Source: Anisakis pegreffii
Lineage: Eukaryota; Nematoda; Chromadorea; Rhabditida; Anisakidae
DNA: 64,000 bases
Assembly: GCA_035041965.1 (NCBI GenBank)
Contig: JAPYMA010000377.1
Coordinates: 1 to 64,000 of the forward strand
Reading direction: 5' to 3'
How positions within the stretch are numbered: the first letter of the stretch is position 1; every line of letters starts with the position of its first letter. The notes under the pieces were generated by a model. That model was not told where the DNA came from and did no database searches. It saw only the letters and a program-made list of their open reading frames with translations. Made by a program: the position numbers and the translations under genes. Below, piece after piece: positions 36,877 through 50,494 of this stretch.

Positions 36877-37242
36877 TGTCGCGACGGAGCGCGAAAGAGA
36901 AGCGCGAGAGAGACGATTCGTGAGGGACACCAAAGTGACGCGAAAGAGAAGCGCGAGAGAGATGATTCGTGAGGGACACCAAAGTGATATGTGAAAACAA
37001 CCTTAAATCTGTACTTAGCTGTATATGTATAAGATGTACACAAATATCATGCGCTACCGAATCGGATGATGAAACTTGACTTTCGTATATCTCATTTGGA
37101 GGATCTCCTCCCTTTTCTGTTTGTATTATATGAATGCTTTGTGTTTCGATATATAATACAGTGTTAATACAAAATAAACGCCGAAATGGTGCGTCGACAA
37201 AATAAACGCCGAAATGGTGCGTCGACAAAATAAACGCCGAAA
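36877..37242 (+). repeat. 3' LTR, 77 bp longer than the 5' LTR
   Basis: The same sequence as the 5' LTR, with two internal expansions. One is a tandem copy of a 49-bp segment containing GCGAAAGAGAAGCGCGAGAG and GGGACACCAAAGTGA near its start. The other is one extra 28-bp TGGTGCGTC...CGCCGAAA unit at its end. Together these give the 77-bp difference. Confidence 0.8.
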
Positions 37243-37407
37243 TTAGTTTAACAATTGATGAATGTGTGAAATGATAGCCTTTAATAGTGATTAAAATGTT
37301 GACAGCCAAACGGCGACATACAACAAAAATCATAGCCGCCGAAAAAATTAATATTATTTTTACGGCTATATCGCTGATCGCGTTGACTTTAATCGCTACA
37401 CTTCAAT

Positions 37408-37413
37408 TTTATT
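37408..37413 (-). terminator. Poly(A) signal of the membrane-protein gene
   Basis: AATAAA on the minus strand, 23 bases past the TAA. Transcription would end only about 160 bp before the 3' LTR of the retroelement, which thus sits right at this gene's 3' flank. Confidence 0.65.
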
Positions 37414-37435
37414 CGCATGAAAAAGTGCATTGCAC

Positions 37436-37590
37436 TTAAATGTAGCCAACCTTATCAATCGGTTTTCGATCATCAGCTTTTGAAAGTCGATCGAAGCGTC
37501 GATTTCGTATGACGAGCACCACGAATGTAAGCAGGACAATGATCAGAATGAATATCACAGCACCAATCGATATCAAAAATATATCAGTTC
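37436..37590 (-). CDS. Last exon of a membrane protein: TM segment plus short cytoplasmic tail
   Basis: The acceptor AATCTTTCAG is followed by 51 codons. A hydrophobic span (IGAVIFILIIVLLTFVVLVI) leads to a basic stop-transfer (RNRRFDRLSK) and a short tail ending KPIDKVGYI and TAA at 37436. The layout is that of a single-pass type I protein whose ectodomain lies in upstream exons that I could not assemble. Partial open frames at 37620-37990 on this strand might supply it, but their phases did not fit. AATAAA follows 23 bases after the stop. Family unknown. Confidence 0.7.
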
Positions 37591-37599
37591 CTGAAAGAT

Positions 37600-39913
37600 T
37601 AGCTACGCTACAGATCACTATTCAAATTCCATGTAGCAACTGCCCAAACCAACATGAACATCAAATAAAATGCTGTAACTTCACTGTCAATGTCATGCGA
37701 AATGTCACACAACTTCCAGCCAACATTATTTAACGCACTTCACAACTTCACTCATCATCTGGCAAAACAGTCAAAGCAATCGCTATTACTTACTACTTCC
37801 TTATGAAGGCAACCGTCTAGAAATAGCAATCAGCTCAACGCCTTATTCAAGAGTCTGCTTTGATTCGTGAGTACAACCTCAAGTTAGGTTTTATACATTG
37901 ACAAGGTTTGTATGATAAGTTCCAGTTGAAAAAGAATTGTGCAAAAAGCACTACTGGTATGTAAGAGACATTTGGTTATTTTTTCATCCATAATGATTTC
38001 AAGCAAACGATATTGCTGCTGATAATTCAAATTGCTACGACAATGCGGCACCATTAAATGATAATCCTGTTGTTGCAGACAGTAAATAATGAATACTTCT
38101 TACGATCCGAATTTCTCACGTGATACTAACTTTTCATTCGTTTCTATTTCATTTTTTCCAACGCCAAAATTAACGTTTCTATGTCTGGCATGATTTTTGC
38201 ACTAGTCACAGTCTCTCCACCAATAGAGGTATGTTCCTTCTTAACTGATAACTGAGTGAGATGAGATTTTCAGGGACCAAAAGCAACCGTGTCATAATTC
38301 CCTAAATTTTAAGAAAACTGACAGCAGTAGGCTGAAAGAGAACATTTTTTGAAAATGCTAATCATAAAAAAGAAAATTCCTCAGAGATTTCTTAGAAATG
38401 CAAGTAGAGTCAAAATTTTTTGATGTTTTGGAAAGATTTCTGAATCAGAGGTAAAATTTTTGAGGTTTCTGAACCCGCATCCCTCAAATTCCACTCAGCC
38501 GATGCAATTCGTTCAACCTACATTGTCACTGAACGATTAATTGAACCACGAGTATCATGAAGAGGATATCAGAGCAATTGATTCATTAAGAGATCAAACA
38601 AACTATCAAATTTCTGACAGTTTTTCTGATTCATTATTACCATTGTTTCATCGCAATAACTGCGTTTGCTTACTTCGTAGTGCTCATTGCTAATCAATTG
38701 CTCAATAATTCTTGTAATCCTTTTGAAGTTTTCGTTTAAAATTCAGATTCTTTCTTAAAAATCTCACCGTTATAAATCAGACACATAATCAGTTGCCACT
38801 AGCCACATGAATTTTCAAACGAAGTACACAAGAAATGAATATCGTTGGTTGGCTCTAAATCACTCGCGAATGATTGATAGATCACTGAATGTCGTGCTTC
38901 CGAACAGAACACAACATTTTTAAATGATCATAATATATTTCAAAATTTTTCAGAGAAATTTCAGTGTTCATGCACTCAACTAAATGATTTATTTTGATTC
39001 CACTACTTCAAGACTAGTTTCACTCGTACCATAAAATTATCACAAGCAGCTCTTTTCAGTTCTTCAATGACATGGTTTTCCCGAGAGGACTTGAAAAGAG
39101 ATTGTTTCCAATAAACGCATAATAAATTCAAAGTTTATTTTCTCAACGAATAGTAGTTACTTCGATTCGATTGATTGTTGAGGGTTGAACAGGACTGAGA
39201 TTAATAGAAAATGGAATTCAAGTACGGTATCTGCATTCTTTTGAGGGCACTAGAAATGTTCCGGTAATTGAAAGTGTGCGTTTTCCATCGAAAAAACCGG
39301 TTTTCCGGAAAAACAACAATAGACGAACCTTCACTGTGCGAACTAATTGAATTTTTCTGCTGGCACTTTAACTGTGAAAATTTTCAAGTGCAAACTTCAA
39401 AATTCCATTTTAATATGACATGCTCGACGTAGGTGACGAACAAGGTAGTTACAACATTTATGGTGTCTGTCTCGGTAACACATTCATTGTGTGATTGATG
39501 ATATCTATTGAAAAGTAACCATGATAAACTAGTTTATTGTACAGTGTCAATGTCAAAAAATACGCTATCAGTAATGAAAATCTCGTTAAGAAAACAAAAG
39601 CAAAAACACTCGCCATGAATCTTATCATGATGATGAACAATGAAAAATAACAAAGTCCTTTGCATTCTGCAACACTTTTTTGTGCATCGTGAACGTTTTA
39701 TTACAGTGAATCACTATTATTGTTTACGCATACAATATTTGTGCTCTAAGATACAAACATAGAATATTCTGTTTTTGTACCAATAATAATTGAATTAAAT
39801 GGAACCTTAATATGTACGCCTTCGAATGATTTTGTTGACGCATCAACATCGCTTTGAGTTTTTGCGCTTTTCATGTTTTGGTCCATTTATTTATCACTTC
39901 AATTTGAAAGCAA
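37600..39913. other. Region probably holding unresolved upstream exons
   Basis: Several minus-strand open stretches of 30-50 codons (for example 37900-37990, with NWNLSYKPCQC, and 39458-39640, with a hydrophobic N-terminus like a signal peptide) could be exons of the membrane protein whose tail lies at 37436-37590. I could not connect them in phase and do not call them. Confidence 0.3.
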
Positions 39914-39919
39914 TTGCAG

Positions 39920-40102
39920 GGATATTCTCAAATCTCAATTTCAATTTGCAATAAAAAACTGCAGTTAAATGGGAGCTTTCAGCTGTGCGCAAAATTTTAT
40001 GAAGCGACAGAAACTCGTTTTGAGCAGCGTATCACAACGATCTACCCTCGCTGGTTAATCAACCAAATCTGCGGGCTAGCTGAAACGAATCGACAAAAAT
40101 AA
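39920..40102 (+). CDS. Possible terminal exon of an unidentified plus-strand gene
   Basis: After AATTGCAG, a plus-strand frame runs through NGSFQLCAKFYEATETRFEQ to LAETNRQK and TAA. AATAAA overlaps the stop, as with the phosphatase. The composition looks coding, but it is short, has no recognised family, and no upstream partner exon was found. Confidence 0.22.
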   Translation, partial: GYSQISISICNKKLQLNGSFQLCAKFYEATETRFEQRITTIYPRWLINQICGLAETNRQK

Positions 40103-40240
40103 ATTACGTGAAACGACGAATTCCTTCCTTTTTTCGTCTACAAATTCAAATGGATCCCTTCAATTATGCTATAAAACCAGTGAATTGATGAATGGAGCGT
40201 GTTCTTTCGTTTGTTCTGTTCGATGGACTAATCGGAGAAA

Positions 40241-40262
40241 CAGCAGCAGCAGCAGCAGCAGC
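40241..40262. repeat. (CAG)7 microsatellite
   Basis: Seven CAG triplets followed by CAAATCC. No open frame with coding support surrounds it, so a polyglutamine is not claimed. Confidence 0.9.
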
Positions 40263-41828
40263 AAATCCAAAGAATTAGTGCAATTTTTTGAATGAAAATT
40301 ACATCGATGGAACAAGGCTGAACTCAGTTAGCTGAATGGAACGGTGTTAAATAGAACTAAAAATTATCATCGAGAACAGTGGAAACACTGAGCATCTATA
40401 ATGACGTGTTCTCAAAAATACGCTACACCTGCGGCGAATATTTTGCTGATGATTCATTCATGATTAATTTTATTCGGCTAAGATAACGGCTCATTTAATA
40501 GACCATCGATGAAATTTTTGCTATTCATCACAAAAGTATTCAGCAAAGCAATGTTCGGATTCACCGGCAAAAACTGCTCTAATGTATGATTCTGATTCTG
40601 TAGACACGAGACCGATGATGCATACGCCTGTCGACAAATAAACACACACGTTATATGACGTGCTTTGAAGAAACGTGAAAGTTAATTATTTGCAGTAAGA
40701 AGAGGCGAATACGTGACCATAGAACAAATTCGTGGATGAGTTTGATTGATTGCAGAAATTTGGAAATGACGTGAGCGAGTGAGTGAGTAGCTAATGAACT
40801 CATTTCTCTGGATTGTTTTTTTGGATCGAGTTATATTTCCGATCGAAGCATTCCATATCTAAGATCATTTTAGCAGCAGGTGCACGCAACACTGATTTAT
40901 GCTATGTGTGAGACGCGTTGCTTGTAAAGCTCGATTTTTGTGCCATCAAAGAAAGATTTTCAGCAGTTGCAATTCAGAATTTCCAGCTGACGGTGACCTA
41001 CACACTTTTTGAGATCACCTTCCATAGCTATCCATTTATGACGTGTAGAAAATCGTACTGTATTCAGTTAAATGTGAATTTTCTGATTTTGATAGTGTCT
41101 TATAGAATTTCACATCAATGCATTGGAGTCAGTAACTCGTGCATATTTCAATTAATAAGATATTTAATTTGGGAAATGGCACACCTCTCTTCAAGGAGCC
41201 AGGTTATGGCACTCTAGTTCTCTTATGTTCTGAGCATATGATCGTTTGAGAAAATGTTCTTATAAAGTCGGGTGATACTTAAATTTCTGATAATAATGCT
41301 AATTGAATTGTTACAATGAGAACATTTTTATTTCGATTCGGAATTCACTGGCTGACGAGTTTTTCACCGAAAAACTTTACACCGAAGGTGATAACCATTG
41401 AAAAACTCAACAAAACTCAGTAAACAACATCCGACTTTCTGAAGGTTTTTGTTCTCGTCTGATGACTATAATGAAATGAACATTGATCAACAATAATCAC
41501 TCAGCAACGAATGACTTCATTCAACCAATCCTTCTTAATAATTGCCTAATTCATATGAAACAACTGCTGTTGCTGCTGTCTCAGTCCATTTCTCAATCGT
41601 TCCGTTCCATTACATTCACATTTATGTATTTTAATGATACTGGTGTCATATTACAGTCAATGATGAATGTGAAACATTTTTTGCCAATACACAAAATGTT
41701 TTTAAGGTTCCGATGTTTTTCATTTTCCTAACGTTTCGCATCATTTTCCACACTTCTTTCATAGTTTCCTGACAATACGGGTATTAATGAAACATGAATT
41801 GGTTATTAACGAGTACATTTATGAGAAA

Positions 41829-41856
41829 GATGATGATGATGATGATGATGATGATG
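41829..41856. repeat. (GAT)n microsatellite
   Basis: About nine GAT triplets in non-coding context. A shorter, similar run lies near 43580-43597. Confidence 0.9.
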
Positions 41857-44800
41857 TTCGTTCATAACGAGTCAGTCAGCTGAAGTACTTCTCAATCAAA
41901 CACACGAAAAATGCACATCTCATTTAGGTTTTTAACTGCTTGAATAACTTCTGAATAACCTTTATGGATCGTAAAACCGGTGAGGCACCGCTCATCGGGT
42001 TAGTAAGATCTAGACGTACCGAAATTGCAATGGTTATGACGCATTGTTTCAGAAAAATAGTTCATTTCAGGCAAAGAATTGAAGACAGACGTCATGATCA
42101 GTCGTAATCAACAATTGAACGTTCGTTCGAAGTTTTCGATACTTCATTAAATCTAGAGAATGTAGACTGATTGTGTGTTATGGAGTGAAGAACGAGTTCG
42201 GCGAAAACAGACACCAGATGCATAACTAATTCATCATCAGCACTTTATCATCACAAGTTTGGTAATAAACTGAATTCGGTAAAATAGACACCAGATGCAT
42301 TGTTGTCGGTCAATCCAAACATATCAATCACATCGCTCACTTTTTGTGAAACGATCGATTTGCGAATCATGTGTTACAATGGCAATAACGTTCCTGACAT
42401 TGCGACATATTTCCATGCATTATTCCACACTGTCACATATTGATTTCATTCACCACGAGTGACACGACAAATGAATATCCCAATGGAAATTCATAATCCT
42501 TTTTCTTAAATGAAAAAGACGCATTCCGATAACAGTCAGTAGATTTCCTCTTATAATCTCGCCAAAACATTCCCTAACAATCACTGTGCTTCATCACAGC
42601 ACACAACAACCACCACTACGGATCATCTTCTAAGATTCACTGCATCAGCATCATTTGGACCATCACACTCGTTAAGACTTCGCTGATCACTCATTAAAAG
42701 TCTTTAAACAAAAAACTCTCGCTCACAGGTATACTAAGCATGCAGCCTTACCATTCAGGTACGTACAACATCAGTTCATACTTCTACTTCTAATGTACAC
42801 ATGAATGAATACAGTCCTGGCAGACCTCACGAAAAACTGATTTTCATAATCTTATTACAACTTACTCAACGTAATTTGTTCGCAAAGTAATCTTATTCAC
42901 TCATTGCTCTCACTCCCATCATACCGATAATAACTTGACAAAATTCAGTTTCATACTTGAAAATACAGTTTCACAGCTTCACATGAACAATAATCTTACG
43001 AAAGGAATTCTCTAAATGTAGAGCTGTTAAAACACAATACGTGCAAAACTCTTGAAGCAAACCGCTAACCGTCCATTTCTGTTGCTTCGTTGTCGTTTTA
43101 AATGCCGTAAGCTGAGCTTCATTCGTGAAATGAAATGAATAACAGTGGAATAAGCTGCTGGTCGAATTGAAACGAATTTTTGTTTCGAAAGACGGAAACT
43201 ATTAGAGTGAATATGTTAAATGACTGGTGACGATATTGTTGATGATATTGGCGAGCACGATGACGAATACACCAAACTATTGATCTTACAGTGAAGTTCA
43301 ATGCAAATAAATATATGATATCAGGTGGAGAAGAATTGAATTTGTATGTAGAAAGTGAATATATGTGTGAAAATGACTGTTTGAAAGTAGGTGTTTATGA
43401 ACAGAAGAATTTATGAATGCAGAAAGGCTACTAAAGGTGTGTTAGATCGATGGTAATAACAATAACAACAATAATCGCTGTGTAGCAATAATGATGATCC
43501 AATGCAACTAATTGAGTTGATGGTGAAAATAATTCGTTGAAAATAATAACGAATACAATGGTGATGAAGAAGATGACTGTGATGATGATGATGATGATTT
43601 CGATAAAATTGACCAAGGACGATGGATCAATCGTGTATCAATTTTGTCGTTGCTTCAGTCGATATGAATTCGATTTGATGTGTGTTGCGTATGCATTTAG
43701 ATGGATTTTATTTCAAATCTCTTTTATTATGGTCGTCGTTCGTTTGCCACCATAATGTACCAAATCCAGTCGATTGCTGCTGCTTGCTCGTAGAGTATCG
43801 TATTGTAACACGCTGCTATATTGTCGTCGCATACACAACAACAATTGCTTTTAATAACAATTCATTGTTCACAAGTCATTCGTTGAATAAGCAGCACCAT
43901 ACAAACCCATCAACACCCCAAAGAAAAGCGAATGAAGACGAATCAGCAAAATTATATTTTGTATTTATATTTTCATGTAGAATATTCAGACACGAGCACA
44001 GTTCACTGCTGAATGCCAAATTGAATGAATGTTGCTGGATTGCTGCACAAACAAACACAACAGGCAAGCAAGCGAATGAATCTGTCATATATCGTGCATC
44101 ACTGATTGAACCCACACTCGTTCACATTCATGCAAAATAAAACAAATGAAATTTCATTCATTCATTTCGTATAAATATGCCAGGTTCATACAGATTTTTT
44201 ATTTTCTGAAACGTTCATTCGAGGCATACAAAAATCTGTATGATTGATTGTTGAGCAACCTGTCGATGGTTTGTTTTGATGAAAAGTGACGAATAATTGC
44301 CCACTGGTTAACGGCTGCTCAAATGTCTGATTGCACGTCGATGAATCCAACCATTCGATGGAACCTTTGATAGGCTCTTTGAATTGGCGAATTCGAATCG
44401 CTTTTCACACTTGACACTGTCGTCAGTCACTCAATAGCAGAACTCCAGCGACAACGCCAACGATACTAAGAATGTCAACAATACTAATAATAATAATAGA
44501 GCAGTAATATTGATGGCAATAGTAATAAGATCGAGTAGAGCACAACTTTTTTGCAGTTAGTTCGCAGCTGTTTGTTTGTTGGGAAGAAACGTATGGTATT
44601 AGAGGTGAACGATGATGGTAACAACGACGACCATAGTAGAGCACATGAACACAAATAAAAACGACACTGAAATCAACTGACGAGCAAAAACCTTTTTCTC
44701 TTCTCTCATTTCATTCTTGTTTCGCTGCTTCAATATCTCGCTGGAGTAAGAATAATTCTGCGCCGATTCATCGTTCAAATCCTCGGATTCATTTTATCGA

Positions 44801-44937
44801 GTGCTTAGCGTATTCGCAAGAACCAAATCAAATGCTAACACACATACACACAAATGTCACACCCTCAACACCTTCATGAATAATCTCCTCTTTCAAACGG
44901 CTAATCGAAAAGTGTCGACAACTCAAAAGTTCAGACT

Positions 44938-44968
44938 GACTTAGGCCTAAGCTTAGGCTTGGCCTCAG
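44938..44968. repeat. Degenerate TTAGGC-like cluster
   Basis: The sequence around CTTAGGCCTAAGCTTAGGC, followed by TTGGCC, carries TTAGGC in both orientations. TTAGGC is the telomere repeat of nematodes. Only two or three units occur and they are inverted, so an interstitial telomere remnant is possible but not compelling. Confidence 0.3.
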
Positions 44969-47900
44969 ATTAACAGTCAGACTTAGCCGTGAGCATGGTC
45001 TCAGTTTTAAATCCAACTTAGATGCTTACATATTCAATAATATTCGACGCAGTTCATATGTAAGAGTCAACTCTTCCAGAGAGCCTCTATCAAATCTCTT
45101 CGATCTCAGCGCATTTACAAAATCTTTATCCCAAACCTCTCAGTCGAATTCATTCGGATGACAGCCATTAGATGTGTACCTGCGTTTTATTAGTACGACA
45201 GATCTCAATGCTTTGACATAACATCACAATAAATAAAGCACATTCCCCCATTTCACTCATTCAACGCTTTTTCATTACTTTCAAACTGAGTTGTATTCAA
45301 TCGAACCGTCGTTTTTTTTCTTACTTCAGCCCATCATCTGCAAACACAACTTCATACAAATACTTCCACGTTGCAATTTCATGCTTTCATCCTTCATAAC
45401 CTGTATTTGTGTGTACATTGTGCATAGTTGATCATCCTTATTATACCATCACACTTTCACCTGTGACACCACTGAAATTTAGCACCTACACACTAACTTT
45501 ATACCAGCTTACATTCATTCACATATACCCAATTATTCCACATACCCACCTCGACTTTTTACGCTGATTATCCATCACAGCTGAGCATAATTAGTATTTC
45601 TGAGCTGTAAACATTCCTCCATTAAATCCCTTATTGTTGTTCCCCATTTTTCGTGCATTTGTTCATTCACATTTTTCCATATCCAACATGCAAACATCCG
45701 AGCTGCAAATAACGTTCGCAACTACTTCTTCATAAAATCAACGCATCATAACTTCATTTCCTGTTAGCGTTGGAATTTTGTGTGCAAATGGTTCATCTCA
45801 GATCAGTCGTAAAGACATCCAGCAAACAACAATCGCTACCATAGCCAACGTTCGAACCAACAAAATCAACAAAAAGCACTTCACAAATGCTGCTTCCTAC
45901 TCATTACTCAAACAAACAGAATATCATCCTCCCTCCTCAATAAAACCTTTCTCTTTTTATATGATCAACATGAATTGTGTTATTTTTCCAGCTCTCAGTC
46001 GGAAGTAATATAAAACCGGCAATTTGTGAACACGGAACGACAACTTCAAAGAAGTCGTACTCTCTGGTTCAGGCAGTAAAAGCATGAATTTCTACTAACA
46101 ACCTATTGAGAATATCATGCTAATTATGAGACCCTCTTAGCTTGCAACCGGCAGATGCACAGTTGCAGTGTTACAGCAAACTTTTGAAATGCATATATGT
46201 TTGACTTTATTGGTGATCAGTCACTGCCCTACAACAGAACTATCATGAGTACCATTTTCGAAGCAGCTGTTTCCTTAAGTTTGCCTAACAACACGCAAGT
46301 TATTTACATAACTGATGTTAGAAGATTCTTTAGTGACATGAAATTATACATATAATATATTGTCGACCTATTTTACGCATTTTCAAAGAGATTGCTAGAT
46401 TCGAATGCTAATCAGTCGTTGCACTGTTGTAGGATTATCAGATGTACCACTCGCAAACAGATGTCTACTGATCACGTTTACTTAGCAACGCGCGAGCTGC
46501 TCAAAGCGCTGACTTCTCCAGATCCACTAGTTTCAGAAAACTATGCGTGTTGTTGACGATTCTGCATGCTTGCACAGCTATAGCTGAATTTTGTATGATA
46601 TCACACATACACGGACGATGTCATTACACTTCTAAAGTCCAACTATTCAACTACCTTACAATTAGCAAGGATCTCTCTGTTATTCTGCAAAGACGTTCAC
46701 AGGTGACTGAGGAATGTGGCGTTCGAGTCATCATCGCGCTGCTGTTTCATCACTGACCACATGATTTCGATTTCAACGCACTTACTTTTTTGTATGCATC
46801 AGGTTATGTATCCTGGATTTCAAGCAATTTTTGATCTCAGCTTTAGGCAATTTCCAATTTTTTTTGTTCTCGCTAGCTGGAAAATGTCCTGTTCTATGAG
46901 AGAGTCACGTTGCATATAGAACGGAACGGTAACTGAATTGCTGGTGGATTAAACTCAGTTCTAATGTAGAGTTGATTCTCTAGATGTTTACTATGCAGCC
47001 GAGCACTTCAATTACATACGTGATCACTGCAGATCATCAATCTCTGAAAACCAAGCAGGAAACATTTGCCCGTGTACCGTTTTCAGACGACCGTAAAGCT
47101 CAGTACTGAGGAATTTGATGGTTCCTTTGGTGCTACTGGGAGAAGTAGGAGGGATCTCGTGCAATAAGAGCAGTTTTACAATGCTCAACGGGGAAATCTA
47201 ATTGCATGAAAATAAACAGAACAGCTTGAGTTTATGTTTTCTCAGTGCTGGCTGATAGACTTCCAGTTTGTTTCAATTTGAAGTCTTAGGAGACATCATT
47301 TAAGCATTTCATGGTTCACAACGTACGGAGCCTCATCACGATCCGAAAAATACTATCTGCTGAACGCATCTACAAATTGGCATAGCTATCCCCGTTCACG
47401 ATGAGCGATAAACTCAAACTTTATATATTCTTAGCTTCAAGAAATAACTCCACCACTTCCTGTTGTCATCTAATAAAGAAAAGTCTCGTCCACAATTTAA
47501 AAATTTTTATCTGTTTTTCGTTGTTCACGCTTATAGACAGATCCAGAGTGGCAGTGTACTTTGCAAAGGATTTGCACACAAGAAAGCAATTTCAAATTAC
47601 ATATTGTCTATTGAAGAGATTGAATCACGTTTATTCAAATGAAATGAATTAGTGATAGAGTGCTATTACTGGAAGGCAATTTGGATAAATCAAAAGTTTT
47701 CAGAGGATACGACTAATAAAAGGTGAATGCGATTAATAAAAGCATCATTCAATTATTCACCAGCTTGCTTTCATATCCATCTATCATTGTGACGCATAAG
47801 ATATTATGTATGCAACAAAATTCAGGCTGAATACGACTGTGAAGTTCACAGCATCGAAGAAAGCAAAAACAAAACATCAACTGAATCCAGCGCAACTAGA

Positions 47901-49989
47901 AGTTCACGTCTCATAGCGATTTAGTCCATTCCAGTCAATGCAAGCAGTACAAGCGACTAGGATGGAAAAAAATCACGCAATTAGATTCACTAAAAGATTT
48001 TTGAACAGATAAAGCAGCAATAAAATGAAACAAGTTGTTGAAATTGATCCTATCGAAGCGGGTTCCAGCAAAGATAATTTTTGCTTCGACTGATATAGGT
48101 GAAATTGCAAAAGATTCAATGTTGGTTGTACACGAATTCGTCTCATCTTTAGCGAAGTGTCTGTTTATCGGATGAGGCAGTTCCAAATGATTGAAAAATG
48201 CACATAATTCGATGAGAATTGCATGCACATTTTAAAGTTAAACAGCATCTGAGAACCTGTTCAATTATCCTTGATAATTCTCATCTCTTCAACAACAGTA
48301 GTACAACGACACCAGTCATGCGCAACGAACTGACAGTTTCCTGACACGCATCATGCGCAATTCTGAATCTTGTTTCCTCATGTTTTTTTTCTTTAATTAT
48401 GTCATCCTCTTTGTACTTTGGAAATTTGTCCGGAAGTGAAGAAATAAACGATCCGCTGACGAATGAGTTGCGTATGCATGTAAGGTACCCGTGTAGGTTA
48501 TGCACGTAAGGTACTCATGAATTTTTCATCGCTTAATCCTTTTCGTCAAATGTACTTCGTTTGATCTAATAACGTCATATCAAGCATGCTGTTTGCAACA
48601 TCGCAGATAAATCGCTGCTGGAGGGAAGTTGGTTGTATATCACTGGAACACTGAACAATCAACATAGAAAAAGCATTCTTGTTTATTCATTCACCAACAT
48701 TAATAGTGACAATATTCTTATAACAATGATAATCTTGATAATAAAGGATGAAATAAATGAATATGCTGAAATTGTACAAAAACGCATCTCCATTGTGAAA
48801 ATCAATGATAATTTTGAACTGATCACAATCTATTACCAGAAATATACAATATATCTCATACAGTAATAGAAAAAATATGAAATGCCTTGATGAAGAACGT
48901 TGATACATTGCAACAATAATCAGAGTAATATCAAATCAGTGAAATTAATACCAACAAAAACGATGATAATAATAACATATAGTTTCGTTCTAGGTATTAA
49001 ATATTAATATTAATGCTAATCCCGGTAATATTAGAGTTAATAGCATTTTTATTTTCTGTGTATGTATTCAATGAATGCATTAAAAAATTATTATCACGAG
49101 TGATCTTACATTTTCCACAACCTCAATCCATATGAATTCCGTTTTTACCATCAGTCATGAACTATAAATGACGCTGATAAATGCGTCATATCATAGTCAT
49201 TTGATTCCGATGCAATTCCTGAAATATTATCGGCACTGTATCATTCGATTACTCACAAAAAGGCCACAAGTCAGCATAACACCCACTTCATGTAGTCGTA
49301 TAGCGATTGAGCTAAAAATTCAACGATACGCTCAACTCTTCGATGGTAGAAATAATCGAGAAATACTTTGAAAAAAGAGCATCTACGATTCATTCATCAC
49401 GCTTCAGAGCTATTCCAAAGAGGAAACTCTTATGCAGCAAAAATCTGATGAAAGTGATCAACAATCTTGCAAAAAAAGATAGGAATTACGTTTCTTCAAA
49501 TAGCCATATGCTCAATCTTCGAAACACACGAAAGCATGCAGCAAAAATTCTCAGCAGCACATTTACTTTACTCTCAATATCAATAGTCGTTTGAATTTGA
49601 AAATACTTGTTCTATTTTTAATCTAATAGTATCTGCTATTTCAAACAATGCAAAAATTCTCTACAAAGTACTTGCCCACAGCCGAAAAAATGGCAATACT
49701 TCTGAATCGTTTACTCTTGTTTCAAACTGATAGAAATTGCGAAGTGGCTGAAAACTACACGTACTCACAACAAAGACGTGCATTACGTCGTGTTACGTGG
49801 CTGACTTTCAATGTAATGTAAAACTGTTTCAATGGAACCAATAATGTAAAACATTTTAAGTTTTAAGTAGAGTCTTTCTGTTTTTGACGAAGGAACAGAG
49901 AAACGCAAATTTGCATACGCAATCTTCGTATGCAAATTTCTATTTCCCTGCTGCTTTTCATAAAGTTCATTTGAAATTCACTTGTCCAT

Positions 49990-50160
49990 CTTTCCAACCT
50001 TTCCAATCAAACGAAGGTGGATTCGGAGTGTTTATTCGGACAGGGCGTGGTTGGTTTGCCGATCGCTCTGGGCGATCGATAAAAACGTTTATCGATGTTG
50101 CGATTATTTAATGGGTTGGGATTCGGCTATGTTTATTTATGCAAATTATTCACGGCAACG
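49990..50160. repeat. Dispersed repeat copy B
   Basis: Partner of the segment in the phosphatase intron (18730-18885). The shared block ends in CGGCTATGTTTATTTATGCA and then AATTATTCACGGCAAC. The region is richer in G and C than its surroundings (GGACAGGGCGTGGTTGG and GATCGCTCTGGGCGATCG, the latter palindromic). Short frames overlap it but show no family. Confidence 0.55.
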
Positions 50161-50494
50161 GGCGTTTGTTACTGCTTGGTTGTGGAATGTTTTATATACC
50201 GATTGCTGCGGATCTATTCGATTAGATTAACTGTTTATTTTTAATCCGCGAAGATTATTGGTTTTTTATTGCTGCTTATTCTTAAAGAAAATTCTGAGCG
50301 ATCGTTGGACGCATGTTCAAGACGACAGCACGCGTACGTGCATCAAGACAGAAGCTCTGTCTTGAGTGAATGTTTTTTGGCCAATGTTCAAAGGAATTCT
50401 TAAAAATTCATTGGTAATAATATTTCGTGAGATGTGCGCAAATGTGGTTAAAATATTTAGTAGAAATTGTGAGCCCTTACAGAAATGGCATCAT

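Larger units (their letters stand above)
35594..37242 (+). mobile_element. Short LTR retroelement with target-site duplications
   Basis: Two direct repeats, 35594-35882 (289 bp) and 36877-37242 (366 bp), flank a 994-bp interior. Both begin TGTCGCGACGGAGCGCG. The 5-bp sequence TTAGT lies directly before the first (35589-35593) and directly after the second (37243-37247), as expected for a target-site duplication. TGGTGCGTCGGC follows the first LTR, a plausible primer-binding site starting TGG. A purine stretch (GGGGAG) precedes the second LTR. The interior is far too short for pol, so the element is non-autonomous or internally deleted. LTR sequences are otherwise nearly identical, so insertion is recent relative to the decayed elements at 53-59 kb. 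Confidence 0.88.
40270..49980. other. Long gene-poor region
   Basis: Almost 10 kb of AT-rich sequence with many short open frames (up to about 150 codons, as at plus 43682-44140), none with splice borders, conserved motifs or consistent composition. Minus 47935-48228 is a 97-codon frame that I cannot exclude as an exon. A TTAGGC-like cluster lies at 44938-44968. No RNA genes were recognised. Confidence 0.4.

Noticed and set aside
35555..37333. Minus-strand frames of 127 and 173 aa that are near copies of each other
   Set aside because: They lie in the two LTRs and owe their similarity to the LTR duplication.
43537..44140. Plus-strand frames of 72 and 152 aa
   Set aside because: The first is driven by a GAT repeat and the second has no splice context, motif or coding bias; neither is supported as a gene.
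44938..44968. Interstitial telomere
   Set aside because: Only a few TTAGGC-like hexamers, partly inverted; listed as a weak repeat but not claimed as telomere-derived.
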